The notes: generated from the sequence alone by a model not told the origin. A stretch of DNA of 64,000 nt from Cupriavidus basilensis (GCF_000876015.1 NZ_BBQM01000018.1:124001-188000); one strand, 5' to 3'. Shown: positions 56,336-64,000, counted from the stretch's first letter. Made by a program: numbers and translations.

Positions 56336-57214
56336 ATGTCCAACACCACCAACGCCAGCCCCAACCAGCAGACCCGCTTCGAAGGCAGCCAGCAGTACGT
56401 TGCCACCGATGACCTCAAGCTGGCCGTCAACGCCGCCCGCGCGCTGCAGCGCCCGCTCCTGATCAAGGGCGAGCCCGGCACCGGCAAGACCATGCTGGCA
56501 GAGGAAGTGGCCGCGGCGCTGGGCATGCCGCTGCTGCAATGGCACATCAAGTCGACCACCAAGGCGCAGCAGGGCCTGTACGAGTACGACGCGGTCTCGC
56601 GCCTGCGCGACTCGCAGCTCGGCGACGACCGCGTGCACGACATCCGCAACTACATCGTCAAGGGCGTACTGTGGCAGGCGTTCGAGGCCGACCAGCAGGT
56701 GGTGCTGCTGATCGACGAGATCGACAAGGCCGACATCGAATTCCCCAACGACCTGCTGCGCGAGATCGACCGCATGGAGTTCTACGTGTACGAGACGCGC
56801 GAGCTGGTCAAGGCCAGGCACCGCCCGCTCGTCATCATCACCTCCAACAACGAGAAGGAGCTGCCGGACGCCTTCCTGCGCCGCTGCTTCTTCCACTACA
56901 TCAAGTTCCCCGACGCCGAGACCATGCAGCGCATCGTCGACGTGCACTATCCCGGCATCAAGCGCGAGCTGGTGGCCGCCGCGCTCGAGTCGTTCTACGA
57001 AATGCGCAACCTGCCGGGCCTGAAGAAGAAGCCCTCCACCTCGGAACTGATCGACTGGCTCAAGCTGCTGATGGCCGAGGACATCCCGCCCGAGGCGCTC
57101 AAGAGCCCGGACAAGAAGGCCGCGATCCCGCCGCTGCACGGCGCGCTGCTGAAGAACGAGCAGGACGTGCACCTGTTCGAGCGGCTGGTGTTCATGAACC
57201 GCGCCAACCGCTGA
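56336..57214 (+). CDS. MoxR-type AAA+ ATPase
   Basis: A 292-residue ATPase with Walker A KGEPGTGKTMLAEEVA, Walker B VVLLIDEIDKAD, sensor 1 ITSNNEKEL and an arginine finger region DAFLRRCFFHYIKFPD. MoxR proteins act with von Willebrand factor A proteins to insert metals or mature complexes, as in the CoxD/CoxE pair of carbon monoxide dehydrogenase. The VWA partner is encoded two genes downstream. CoxS/L/M genes are absent here, so the client is unknown. Confidence 0.93.
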   Translation: MSNTTNASPNQQTRFEGSQQYVATDDLKLAVNAARALQRPLLIKGEPGTGKTMLAEEVAAALGMPLLQWHIKSTTKAQQGLYEYDAVSRLRDSQLGDDRVHDIRNYIVKGVLWQAFEADQQVVLLIDEIDKADIEFPNDLLREIDRMEFYVYETRELVKARHRPLVIITSNNEKELPDAFLRRCFFHYIKFPDAETMQRIVDVHYPGIKRELVAAALESFYEMRNLPGLKKKPSTSELIDWLKLLMAEDIPPEALKSPDKKAAIPPLHGALLKNEQDVHLFERLVFMNRANR

Positions 57215-57227
57215 ACCCGGACCCGCC

Positions 57228-57821
57228 ATGACTGCCTTTGCCAAACCCGTGACGCTGGTGGGCCATCACGCCACGCTGGAGCCGCTGCGCCCCGAGCATG
57301 CCGACGGCCTGCGCGCCGCCGTGGCCGACGGCGAGCTGTGGAAGCTCTGGTACACCAGCGTGCCCGAGCCCGATCGCATGGAAGCCGAGATCGCGCGGCG
57401 CCTGGGCCTGCTGGAACAGGGCTCGATGCTGCCGTTCGCGGTGCGCGACGCCGCCGGCGAGCTGGCCGGCATGACCACCTTCATGAACATCGACGCGGCC
57501 AACCGGCGCGTCGAGATCGGCTCGACCTGGTATGCGCGGCGCGTGCAGCGCTCGCCGCTGAACACCGAATGCAAGCTGATGCTGCTGGGCCATGCGTTCG
57601 ACCATCTCGGCTGCATCGCGGTGGAATTCCGCACGCACTGGATGAACCAGCAGAGCCGCGCCGCCATCGCGCGGCTCGGCGCCAAGCAGGACGGCGTGCT
57701 GCGCAACCACCAGCGCATGCCGGACGGCTCGCTGCGCGACACCGTGGTGTTCTCCATCATCGCCAGCGAATGGCCGACCGTGCGCCAACACCTGCAGTTC
57801 CAGCTCGAGCGCCCGCGCTGA
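57228..57821 (+). CDS. GNAT-family N-acetyltransferase (RimJ/RimL-like)
   Basis: A 197-residue acetyltransferase with the RimJ-like pattern: LEPLRPEHADGL at the N-terminus, VEIGSTWYARRVQRSPLNTE (beta 4 and the acetyl-CoA loop), and AVEFRTHWMNQQSRAAIARLGA. Substrate unknown; many members acetylate protein N-termini or amino-acid analogues. It lies between the MoxR and VWA genes (13 and 29 bp gaps), so the three are co-transcribed; nothing in the sequence explains the link. Confidence 0.9.
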   Translation: MTAFAKPVTLVGHHATLEPLRPEHADGLRAAVADGELWKLWYTSVPEPDRMEAEIARRLGLLEQGSMLPFAVRDAAGELAGMTTFMNIDAANRRVEIGSTWYARRVQRSPLNTECKLMLLGHAFDHLGCIAVEFRTHWMNQQSRAAIARLGAKQDGVLRNHQRMPDGSLRDTVVFSIIASEWPTVRQHLQFQLERPR

Positions 57822-57850
57822 CAGCGCGCGCCGACTGAAAGCGAGGCATC

Positions 57851-59026
57851 ATGCTGATCGACTTCTTCTTCTCACTGCGCCACGCCAAGCTGCCGGTCTC
57901 GGTCAAGGAATACCTGACCATGCTCGAGGCGCTCAAGGCCGGCGTCATCTCGCCGTCGATCGACGAGTTCTACTACCTGTCGCGCATGGCGCTGGTCAAG
58001 GACGAGAAGCACTTCGACAAGTTCGATCAGACCTTCGCCGCCTATTTCAAGGGCGTCGAGAACCTGGTCGACTGGAAGTCCGACATCCCGCTGGACTGGC
58101 TGCAGAAGACGCTCGAGCGCGAGCTGTCGGCCGAGGAAAAGGCCAAGATCGAAGCGATGGGCGGGCTCGACAAGCTCATGGAGCGCCTCAAGCAGCTGCT
58201 CGAGGAGCAGAAGGAAAAGCACGAGGGCGGCAACAAGTGGATCGGCACCGGCGGCACCTCGCCGTTCGGCCACGGCGGCTACAACCCCGAGGGCATCCGC
58301 ATCGGCGGCCCGTCCAAGGGCAACCGCACCGCCATCAAGGTGTGGGAGGCGCGCGCCTACAAGGACTACGACGACCAGGTCGAGCTCGGCACGCGCAACA
58401 TCAAAGTGGCGCTGCGCCGCCTGCGCCGTTTCGCGCGCGAAGGCGCGGAGACCGAGCTCGACCTCGACGACACCATCCACGCGACCGCGGCCAATGCCGG
58501 CCTGCTCGACATCAAGCTGCGCCCGGAGCGCCACAACAAGGTCAAGGTGCTGATGCTGCTCGACGTGGGCGGCTCGATGGACGACCACATCAAGCGCGTG
58601 GAGGAACTGTTCTCGGCCACCAAGACCGAGTTCAAGCACCTCGAGTACTACTACTTCCACAACTGCGTGTACGACTACGTGTGGAAGAACAACCGGCGCC
58701 GCCACGCCGAGAAGATCGCCACCTGGGACCTGATCCACAAGTACAGCTCGGACTACAAGGTGATCTTCGTCGGCGACGCCACCATGAGCCCGTACGAGAT
58801 CCTGCAGCCGGGCGGCTCGGTGGAATACAACAACCCGGAAGCGGGCGCGGTCTGGCTCAACCGCCTGATCGAGCAGTTCCCGCGCTTCGTCTGGCTCAAC
58901 CCCGAGCCCGAGGGCCTGTGGCAGTACCGCCAGTCGGTGACGGTGATCAGCCAGATCATGAAGTCGCGCATGTACCCGGTCACGCTCAACGGCCTCGAGC
59001 AGGCCATGCGGGTGCTGTCGAAGTAG
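57851..59026 (+). CDS. VWA-domain CoxE-like protein
   Basis: A 391-residue protein with an N-terminal helical region (LPVSVKEYLTMLEALKAGV), a charged coiled-coil-like stretch (about 85-128) and a C-terminal von Willebrand factor A domain. The MIDAS start reads LLDVGGSMDDHI: the canonical DxSxS is DxGxS, so one metal-coordinating Ser is Gly. Partner of the MoxR ATPase two genes upstream. GAAAGCGAGG precedes ATG 57851. Possible roles are metal insertion or complex maturation; the client is not in the window. Confidence 0.9.
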   Translation: MLIDFFFSLRHAKLPVSVKEYLTMLEALKAGVISPSIDEFYYLSRMALVKDEKHFDKFDQTFAAYFKGVENLVDWKSDIPLDWLQKTLERELSAEEKAKIEAMGGLDKLMERLKQLLEEQKEKHEGGNKWIGTGGTSPFGHGGYNPEGIRIGGPSKGNRTAIKVWEARAYKDYDDQVELGTRNIKVALRRLRRFAREGAETELDLDDTIHATAANAGLLDIKLRPERHNKVKVLMLLDVGGSMDDHIKRVEELFSATKTEFKHLEYYYFHNCVYDYVWKNNRRRHAEKIATWDLIHKYSSDYKVIFVGDATMSPYEILQPGGSVEYNNPEAGAVWLNRLIEQFPRFVWLNPEPEGLWQYRQSVTVISQIMKSRMYPVTLNGLEQAMRVLSK

Positions 59027-59045
59027 CGGCCCGCCCGGCCCCGCC

Positions 59046-59948
59046 TCAGGCCACCACGTCCACGCCCTCCATCACCCACTGGCGGAACGTCTGCAGCGCC
59101 GGCAGGTGCTGTTTCTGCTCGGGATAGCACAGGTAGTAGCCCTTCTTGCTCAGCACGCGGGCCGGGTGCGCCACCACCAGCGCGCCGCCGGCCAGCTCCT
59201 GCTCGATCAGGCAGCGCGGGATCAGCGCGATGCCCAGGCCCGACATGGCCGCCTGCGTGAGCAGCGAGAACTGGTCGAAGCGCGCGCCGCTCCAGGCCTT
59301 GCGCGTGGCCACGCCAAGCTCGGCGAACCAGTCGGCCCACGCCTCGGGCACCGTGGTGTGGTGCAGCAGCGGATAGCGCAGCAGCGCTGCCGGCAGGCGC
59401 GCCATGCCGTCGGGCTCGCCGGCGAGCAGGCCGGGCCGGCATACCGGCAGCACCTCGCGGCCGGTCATGTAGTCGGCCAGGCTGCCCGGCCACACGCCGT
59501 CGCCGAAGCGGATGGCGGCGTCGAGGTCGGGCTGCGAGAAATCGTAGCCCTGCGCATGCGGCACGAATTCCAGGCTCACGTCGGGATGCTTCTCGAAGAA
59601 CTGCGGCAGGCGCGGGATCAGCCACTTGGCGCCGAGCGTGGGCATGCTGGCGATATGGAGGGTGCCGCCGCGCCCCTGGCGGGCGATCAGCTCCACCGTG
59701 GCAGCCTCGATCTCGGTCAGGCTGGGGCGGATGCGGTCGAGGTAGCGCTGGCCGGCGTCGGTCAGCATCAGGCGCTGGCGCACGCGCTCGAACAGCTCCA
59801 CGCCGAGGAAGGCTTCCAGGCTGCGCACCTGCTTGCTGACGGCCCCCTGCGTCACGTGGAGCTCGCGGGCGGCCACGGTGAAGCTGTTGTAGCGCGCGGC
59901 GGCCTCGAAAGCCTGCAATTCGGTCAGCGACGGACACAAGCGTCGCAT
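59046..59948 (-). CDS. LysR-family transcriptional regulator (GcvA-like)
   Basis: A 300-residue LysR protein. The N-terminal helix-turn-helix is LQAFEAAARYNSFTVAARELHVTQ (in part SFTVAARELHVTQGAVS) with the GcvA-like SKQVRSLE; the effector domain follows with FGDGVWPG and LTQAAMSGLGIALIP. It is divergent from the Bug/formylglutamate genes (233 bp between starts) and probably controls them in response to the degraded compound. No clear T-N11-A palindrome was confirmed in the gap. Confidence 0.93.
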   Translation of the reverse strand: MRRLCPSLTELQAFEAAARYNSFTVAARELHVTQGAVSKQVRSLEAFLGVELFERVRQRLMLTDAGQRYLDRIRPSLTEIEAATVELIARQGRGGTLHIASMPTLGAKWLIPRLPQFFEKHPDVSLEFVPHAQGYDFSQPDLDAAIRFGDGVWPGSLADYMTGREVLPVCRPGLLAGEPDGMARLPAALLRYPLLHHTTVPEAWADWFAELGVATRKAWSGARFDQFSLLTQAAMSGLGIALIPRCLIEQELAGGALVVAHPARVLSKKGYYLCYPEQKQHLPALQTFRQWVMEGVDVVA

Positions 59949-60112
59949 AGATTACCCCTTACTTCACTACCAAATGGAATGATCCCGCGATTTTATTTCG
60001 TTTGCGGTCCGCGTGCACGAACGCGCAGAATCGGGGAAAGCCGCTTTGACTTATTTTCAAGACGTTTCGGCCCTGCCGGCGATCCGTCACCTGCTTCGTC
60101 ACCTCTTCGCCG

Positions 60113-60143
60113 CTTCCTAGCCACTTCCTAGCCGCTTCTTGGC
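60113..60143 (+). repeat. Three 11-bp direct repeats CTTCCTAGCC upstream of the Bug gene
   Basis: CTTCCTAGCC occurs at 60113 and 60124, with a degenerate third copy CTTCTTGGC at 60135. The 11-bp period and position between the LysR gene and its likely target make it a possible binding site; it could also be slippage. Confidence 0.5.
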
Positions 60144-60181
60144 TTTCCGTCTCCCCATACTCCCCACCAGGAACCGAACTC

Positions 60182-61168
60182 ATGCAACGCCGTAACATGC
60201 TCCGCCTTCTTGCCGCCGCCACCGGCGCCGTCGCCGCCGGCCTGTCGCTGTCGGCCGCGGCCCAGGGCACCTACCCGACCAAGCCCATCACGCTGGTCGT
60301 GCCGTTCCCGGCCGGCGGCACCACCGACATCGTGGCGCGCCTCGTGGCCGACAAGCTCGGCCAGCAGCTGGGCCAGGCCGTGGTGGTGGACAACCGCGGC
60401 GGCGCCGGCGGCAGCATCGGCACCGCGTTCCTGGCCAAGGCCGCGCCGGACGGCTACACGCTGGGCATCGCCACCGCGTCCACGCACGGCATCAACCCGG
60501 CCGTGTACCCGCGCCTGGCCTATGACGCCACCAAGGACTTCACCACCATCACCAACCTGGCCTCGGTGCCCAACGTGATGAGCATCAACCCGGCGGTCAA
60601 GGCCACCGACATGAAGTCCTTCATCGCGCTGGCCAAGACCGAGCCCAACAAGCTGGCCTACGGCTCGGCCGGCAACGGCAGCGTCTCGCACATGATGGGC
60701 GAGCTGTTCAAGATGAGCAGCAAGACCGAGCTGCTGCACGTGCCGTACAAGGGCGTGGGCCCGGCGCTGAACGACGCGCTGGCCAACCAGGTGCAGGTGC
60801 TGTTCGACAACCTGCCGTCCTCGCTGCCCTTCATCGAAGGCGGCAAGCTGCGCGCGCTGGCGGTGGCCGCGCCCAAGCGCGTGCCGGCCCTGCCCAACGT
60901 GCCGACCTTCGCCGAGCTCGGCCTGCCCGAAGTCAACGACGCCTCGTGGTTCGGCCTGATCGCGCCGGCCAACCTGCCCGCCGACCTGCAGAACAAGCTG
61001 CACGACGCCACCGTCAAGGTGCTTGCGCAGCCCGAAGTCAAGGCTAAGCTGGAAAAGCTGGGCGCGGTGCCGGTCGGCAACACCCCGGCGCAGTTCGCCG
61101 CCCAGATCAAGAGCGAAGTGGCGAAGAACAAGCGCATCGCCGGCGCCGCCAAGATCTCCCTGGATTAA
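60182..61168 (+). CDS. Bug/TctC-family periplasmic solute-binding protein
   Basis: A 328-residue secreted receptor with signal peptide (RRNMLRLLAAATGAVAAGL, cleaved after AAA). The mature protein has the Bug features: TKPITLVVPFPAGGTTD, VVDNRGGAGGSIGT and YGSAGNGSVSHMMGELF. Bug proteins bind carboxylates or amides with high affinity and are very abundant in Burkholderiales, often without a linked transporter. Here no tctA or tctB is adjacent. It is followed after 12 bp by a formylglutamate amidohydrolase, suggesting a formyl-amino-acid-like ligand (inference). Confidence 0.94.
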   Translation: MQRRNMLRLLAAATGAVAAGLSLSAAAQGTYPTKPITLVVPFPAGGTTDIVARLVADKLGQQLGQAVVVDNRGGAGGSIGTAFLAKAAPDGYTLGIATASTHGINPAVYPRLAYDATKDFTTITNLASVPNVMSINPAVKATDMKSFIALAKTEPNKLAYGSAGNGSVSHMMGELFKMSSKTELLHVPYKGVGPALNDALANQVQVLFDNLPSSLPFIEGGKLRALAVAAPKRVPALPNVPTFAELGLPEVNDASWFGLIAPANLPADLQNKLHDATVKVLAQPEVKAKLEKLGAVPVGNTPAQFAAQIKSEVAKNKRIAGAAKISLD

Positions 61169-61180
61169 CCGACGCACATC

Positions 61181-62062
61181 ATGACGGAAACAGACCGAAA
61201 GACCGGGCTCACTCCCTACCTGCTGCAACTGCCGCAAGGCGAGAGCGGCCCGCTCTTTCTCGATTCGCCGCACAGCGCCACCACCTACCCGGACGACTTC
61301 CGGCCCGCCGCCGGGCAGCCGCTGCCGCTGCTGCGCCAGGCCGAGGACACCTTCGTCGACGAGCTGTACGCCGACGCCCCCGCACGCGGCATCGCGCTGC
61401 TGTGCGCGGGCTTCCCGCGCAGCTACCTCGATGCCAACCGCGGCATCGAGGAAATCGACGAGGCGCTGCTCGACGCGCCGTGGCCCGGCCCGCGCCAGGA
61501 AACCTCCAAGACCCGGCTCGGCAAGGGCCTGGTATGGCGCGTGCTGGATACCGGCGAAGCCATCTACGACCGCAAGCTGAGCGTGGCCGAGGTGCAGGCG
61601 CGCATCGCGCGGTATTACCTGCCCTACTACGCGCAGCTGCAGAAACTGTCGGACCAGGCCATCGCCCGGCACGGCAGCGCGTGGCACGTCAACTGCCACT
61701 CGATGCCGAGCGAGGCGGCGCAATACGCCACCGAGCATCCGGGCCTGCAGCATCCCGACTTCGTGGTCGGCGACCGCGACGGCACCACCTGCGACAAGCG
61801 CTTCACCGACCGCGTGGAAGCCGTGCTCAAGGACCTGGGCTACGACGTCTGGCGCAACCACCCGTACAAGGGCGTGGAGATCGTGCGCGTGGTGGGCCAG
61901 CCGGCCCAGCGCCGCCACAGCCTGCAGCTGGAGGTCAACCGCAAGCTGTACATGGATGAGGCGGGCCTCGTGCACAACGCCGGCTTCGGCAAGCTCAAGG
62001 CCGACCTCAACCATCTGCTCGACGAGCTCACGGTCTTCGTCAAGGCCGCCTCGGCAAGCTGA
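61181..62062 (+). CDS. N-formylglutamate amidohydrolase family protein
   Basis: A 293-residue zinc hydrolase of the HutG/FGase family. Visible blocks: LFLDSPHSATTYPDDF near the N-terminus, TFVDELYADAPARG, PRSYLDANRG, HVNCHSMPS and YKGVEIVRVVGQP, with conserved His and Glu residues that bind the metal. It hydrolyses N-formylglutamate or similar N-acylated amino acids in the cytoplasm. Other hut genes are absent, so the role may be outside histidine catabolism. It is co-transcribed with the Bug gene. Confidence 0.92.
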   Translation: MTETDRKTGLTPYLLQLPQGESGPLFLDSPHSATTYPDDFRPAAGQPLPLLRQAEDTFVDELYADAPARGIALLCAGFPRSYLDANRGIEEIDEALLDAPWPGPRQETSKTRLGKGLVWRVLDTGEAIYDRKLSVAEVQARIARYYLPYYAQLQKLSDQAIARHGSAWHVNCHSMPSEAAQYATEHPGLQHPDFVVGDRDGTTCDKRFTDRVEAVLKDLGYDVWRNHPYKGVEIVRVVGQPAQRRHSLQLEVNRKLYMDEAGLVHNAGFGKLKADLNHLLDELTVFVKAASAS

Positions 62063-62157
62063 AGCGCCACGGCCAAGGCCTGCCGCGCGGCTGTGCAACG
62101 CAGCCGCGCCGGCACGCCCGGAAAGCGGCATGCCGGGCGCATCGTGGCGGCAACCGC

Positions 62158-62178
62158 ACCTAGGGTAGAACCTAGGGT
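62158..62178 (+). repeat. Direct repeat ACCTAGGGT, 12 bp apart
   Basis: Two exact copies of ACCTAGGGT (62158-62166 and 62170-62178), each containing the palindrome CCTAGG, lie about 90 bp before the lipoprotein gene. Possible regulator site. Confidence 0.4.
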
Positions 62179-62264
62179 CAAGAGATTTCGGAACTTTGCA
62201 GCATGGGTTTCCTCTATCATGGCAGACCTTTGCCAACCCCTTTGCCTCAAAGCAAGACGATCCC

Positions 62265-63068
62265 GTGATCCGACGAATCTCTGACCTGATCGGCAGCCGC
62301 CTGTGCGCGCTGGCTGCCGCAGTGGCAGGTGCGATCGCCCTGGTGGGCTGCGCCGATACACCGCTCAACGACCGCGATGCCGTGGCAACCAGCCCCGCCA
62401 CCGCCACGCCCGCCACCGCAGCCGCGACCGCCGCTGCCAGGCCCGCCACTCCCGCGCCGGCCGCCACCCGCCCGCCACCCGCTCCCGCCGCCACGCCGCC
62501 GACCAAGACCGTGACCCTGCCCGCGCAGGGCCGCGTGAGCCTGGCCGAGTACCGCGCGCAGATGCGCCAGCAACTGATGCAGACCGAAAACGCCAGCGCC
62601 GACGTGGCCGACTGCGCCGCGCACGCGAGCTGGGTGGTGCCGCGCTCGGTGACGTTCGACGCGCTGAAGATCCCGACCGGCGCGCTCGGCGCCGGGCAGG
62701 CCACGGTGGAACCCTGGGACGGACGCTTCTCGCAAGGCAAGCAGGCCGTGCCGGTCAGCTCCGTAGTGACCTTCGCCGCCACCGCGCACAAGCGCAACGG
62801 CGAGGCCCAGTGGGAAGCGGTCAAGGTGCGCTGCGGCTACGCCGACGGCATGATGCTGGCCTACGAGCTGCTCGATGGCAGCGGCACCGTCATCAGCGAA
62901 CCGGCCGCCGCGCCCGCGGTGCGCAGCAACACCCGCCAGGCCGGCAGGCACAAGGGCGGCAAGGCGGCCAAGTCCTCGGGCAAGGCCGGCAAGTCCAGCG
63001 CCAGCGGCAAGTCCACCGCCAAGAGCGGCAGCAAGAGCACCGCGAAGTCGGGCAAGAAGGCGCGCTGA
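62265..63068 (+). CDS. Lipoprotein with Lys/Ser/Gly-rich C-terminal tail
   Basis: A 267-residue protein of no recognised family. GTG 62265 gives a signal peptide with lipobox ALVGC (Cys about 28); longer frames starting at TTG look spurious. After it come an Ala/Pro/Thr-rich linker (about 38-80), a compact domain with YRAQMRQQLMQTENASADVA (in part, YRAQMRQQLMQTE), two Cys that may pair (ADCAAHASW and VRCGYADG), and a tail of about 40 residues made almost only of Lys, Ser, Gly, Ala and Arg. The basic tail could bind nucleic acid or polyanionic envelope polymers. It follows the formylglutamate gene but with its own upstream region. Confidence 0.78.
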   Translation: MIRRISDLIGSRLCALAAAVAGAIALVGCADTPLNDRDAVATSPATATPATAAATAAARPATPAPAATRPPPAPAATPPTKTVTLPAQGRVSLAEYRAQMRQQLMQTENASADVADCAAHASWVVPRSVTFDALKIPTGALGAGQATVEPWDGRFSQGKQAVPVSSVVTFAATAHKRNGEAQWEAVKVRCGYADGMMLAYELLDGSGTVISEPAAAPAVRSNTRQAGRHKGGKAAKSSGKAGKSSASGKSTAKSGSKSTAKSGKKAR

Positions 63069-63093
63069 GCGACAGCGAGGCTACCGCGTGTTT

Positions 63094-63125
63094 GCACCCC
63101 TCTCCCGCTCGCGGGAGAGGGGTGC
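63094..63125. repeat. REP-like hairpin with 15-bp perfect arms
   Basis: GCACCCCTCTCCCGC and its reverse complement are separated by only TC. Such CCCTCTCCC/GGGAGAGGG hairpins are frequent between genes in Burkholderiales. It lies in the convergent gap between the lipoprotein and the carboxypeptidase and may stop transcription from both sides. Confidence 0.8.
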
Positions 63126-63242
63126 GCTGGCGAATGCTGGCGTGCTGGGAAAAAACCATCGGCTTCGTTTCTGGCCGCGATGCTGGAAAAAACCGCTGGC
63201 CCCGCTTGATGTGGCTCCTAGCTAAACCGCCCCTCTCCCCAA

Positions 63243-63266
63243 CCCTCTCCCCGTGAGGGGAGAGGG
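63243..63266. repeat. Second REP-like hairpin
   Basis: CCCTCTCCCC and GGGGAGAGGG pair around a GTGA loop; a further CCCCTCTCCCC copy precedes it at about 63230. It is the same motif family as the hairpin at 63094, so the two form a BIME-like pair. The sequence between them (63126-63229) holds two TGCTGG(G)AAAAAACC repeats and no gene. Confidence 0.75.
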
Positions 63267-63356
63267 AGAACACCTTGCTTGGGCTAGCTCGGGCGGCTTG
63301 GGCGCGTCTAGCGGCTTCGTCAGTCGCCCCGGGCTTTTTCCCTCGTCCGCGTCCCC

Positions 63357-64000
63357 TCAATCCAACTGCGCCAGAACCGCCTGCAGCATCGCCGCACCCA
63401 GCAGCGCGCTGCGCGCGCCGTTCCAGCCGACCACCGGGTCGGGCTGGTCGGCGTTGTCCTTGAACGGCATCTCCAGCGTCAGCGACAGGCAGCCGAAGGC
63501 ATGGCCGATGTACTTCGAGGCCAGCTTGAGCGCGTCCGCGTTGTACTTGCCGGCGGCGTAGCCGTACACGTCCTGGAAATCGGGCGTGGCGCGCTTGAAC
63601 GCTTCGATGAAACGCAACTGCTCGGCGCGCTGGGCCTCGGTGAAGCCGGGCAGCATCTCGCTGCCGGCGACGAAGTTGTAGGGCAGGCCTTCGTCGCCGT
63701 GGATGTCGAAGAACATGTCGCAGCCGGTCGCCTCGATGGCGCGGCGCACGTGGTACACCTCGGGGCTGGCCTGCAGGCTCGGCGCCATCCACTCGCGGTT
63801 CAGGTTGGCGCCGGCGGCGTTGGTGCGCAGGTTGCCGCGCGCCGCGCCGTCGGGGTTCATGTTCGGCACGATGTGGAACACGGCGCGCTCGAGCAGGCGG
63901 CGCGCGACCGGGTCGCCGGCCCACATGCCGGTGCCGGTCAGGCGCTGCAGCACGCCTTCGCAGAACCACTCGGCCATCGTCTCGCCGGGATGCTGGCGCG
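63357..64000 (-). CDS. M14-family (CCP/AGBL-like) metallocarboxypeptidase, N-terminus outside window
   Basis: The visible 214 codons include the zinc motif RQHPGETMAEW at the right edge (HxxE), the conserved NMNPDGAARGNLRTNAAGANLNREW (in part, NPDGAARGNLRTN and GANLNREW), DIHGDEGLPY carrying the third zinc His, and the catalytic Glu in LTLEMPFKDN. The spacing and wording match the cytosolic carboxypeptidase (Nna1/AGBL) branch of M14 rather than secreted digestive enzymes. The frame continues past 64000, so the start and N-terminal domain are missing. Bacterial substrates are not established. It converges on the lipoprotein gene across REP hairpins. Confidence 0.88.
   Translation of the reverse strand, partial: RQHPGETMAEWFCEGVLQRLTGTGMWAGDPVARRLLERAVFHIVPNMNPDGAARGNLRTNAAGANLNREWMAPSLQASPEVYHVRRAIEATGCDMFFDIHGDEGLPYNFVAGSEMLPGFTEAQRAEQLRFIEAFKRATPDFQDVYGYAAGKYNADALKLASKYIGHAFGCLSLTLEMPFKDNADQPDPVVGWNGARSALLGAAMLQAVLAQLD

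Overview
The window is a very GC-rich (roughly 70 percent), densely packed stretch of bacterial chromosome. Gene content and order point to a betaproteobacterium of the Burkholderiaceae, most likely Cupriavidus or a close relative: an intracellular PHB depolymerase with its nucleophile at Cys183 (the position reported for the Ralstonia eutropha enzyme), a Bug-type solute-binding protein, a complete isc operon headed by iscR, and the order rpfE-like/recJ/prfB/lysS. The genus is an inference; no species is claimed. Almost everything is housekeeping. No prophage, transposase, CRISPR array, tRNA or rRNA was recognised.

Layout. 1-2.8 kb: tatD (partial), lolD and lolC on the minus strand. 2.9-10.4 kb: rpfE-like, recJ, an NlpD-like lipoprotein (minus), prfB with its programmed frameshift, an SDR and lysS. 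10.7-11.5 kb: a glycine-zipper membrane protein. 11.7-17.9 kb: the minus-strand operon iscR-iscS-iscU-iscA-hscB-hscA-fdx-iscX with two IscR-type operators at its promoter and a 160-bp MITE-like element next to the iscX stop codon. 17.9-21.6 kb: a Gcr-like membrane protein, a low-molecular-weight phosphatase and two small genes. 21.6-29.7 kb: uvrB, an aromatic aminotransferase, phaZ, a TetR regulator, rnfB-nth and a nitroreductase. 29.9-38.9 kb: a DUF1841 gene, outer-membrane phospholipase, thioredoxin-like protein, grpE with a heat-shock promoter, a 51-residue membrane peptide, Hsp15-like, hemH, hrcA, nadK and recN. 39-42 kb: an I9-like lipoprotein, a subtilase with a Gly-rich C-terminal sorting tail and a rhombosortase-like protease. 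42-53.4 kb: glnE, yhdP, a nitrilase-family amidase, tldD and aroG. 53.7-55 kb: a Fic protein whose motif histidine is Gln. 55.1-64 kb: two cytochromes c, MoxR/GNAT/CoxE, a LysR-Bug-formylglutamate amidohydrolase cluster, a lipoprotein with a Lys-rich tail, REP-like hairpins and a partial CCP-like carboxypeptidase.

Most interesting. (1) A Phe/Tyr attenuator ahead of aroG: a 23-codon leader peptide with the run FYFYFY, then three mutually exclusive hairpins, the last an intrinsic terminator. (2) A compact surface-protease module: lipoprotein resembling a free-standing subtilase propeptide, secreted subtilase with a GlyGly-CTERM-like tail, and a rhombosortase encoded beside it. (3) Several housekeeping genes (yhdP, nadK, a DUF1841 gene, the rpfE-like gene) whose -10 boxes sit so close to the start codon that the mRNAs should be leaderless or nearly so. 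(4) A short inverted-repeat element flanked by a 3-bp CTA duplication that is also the iscX stop codon. (5) A Fic gene preceded by GAGCT repeats spaced exactly one helical turn apart.
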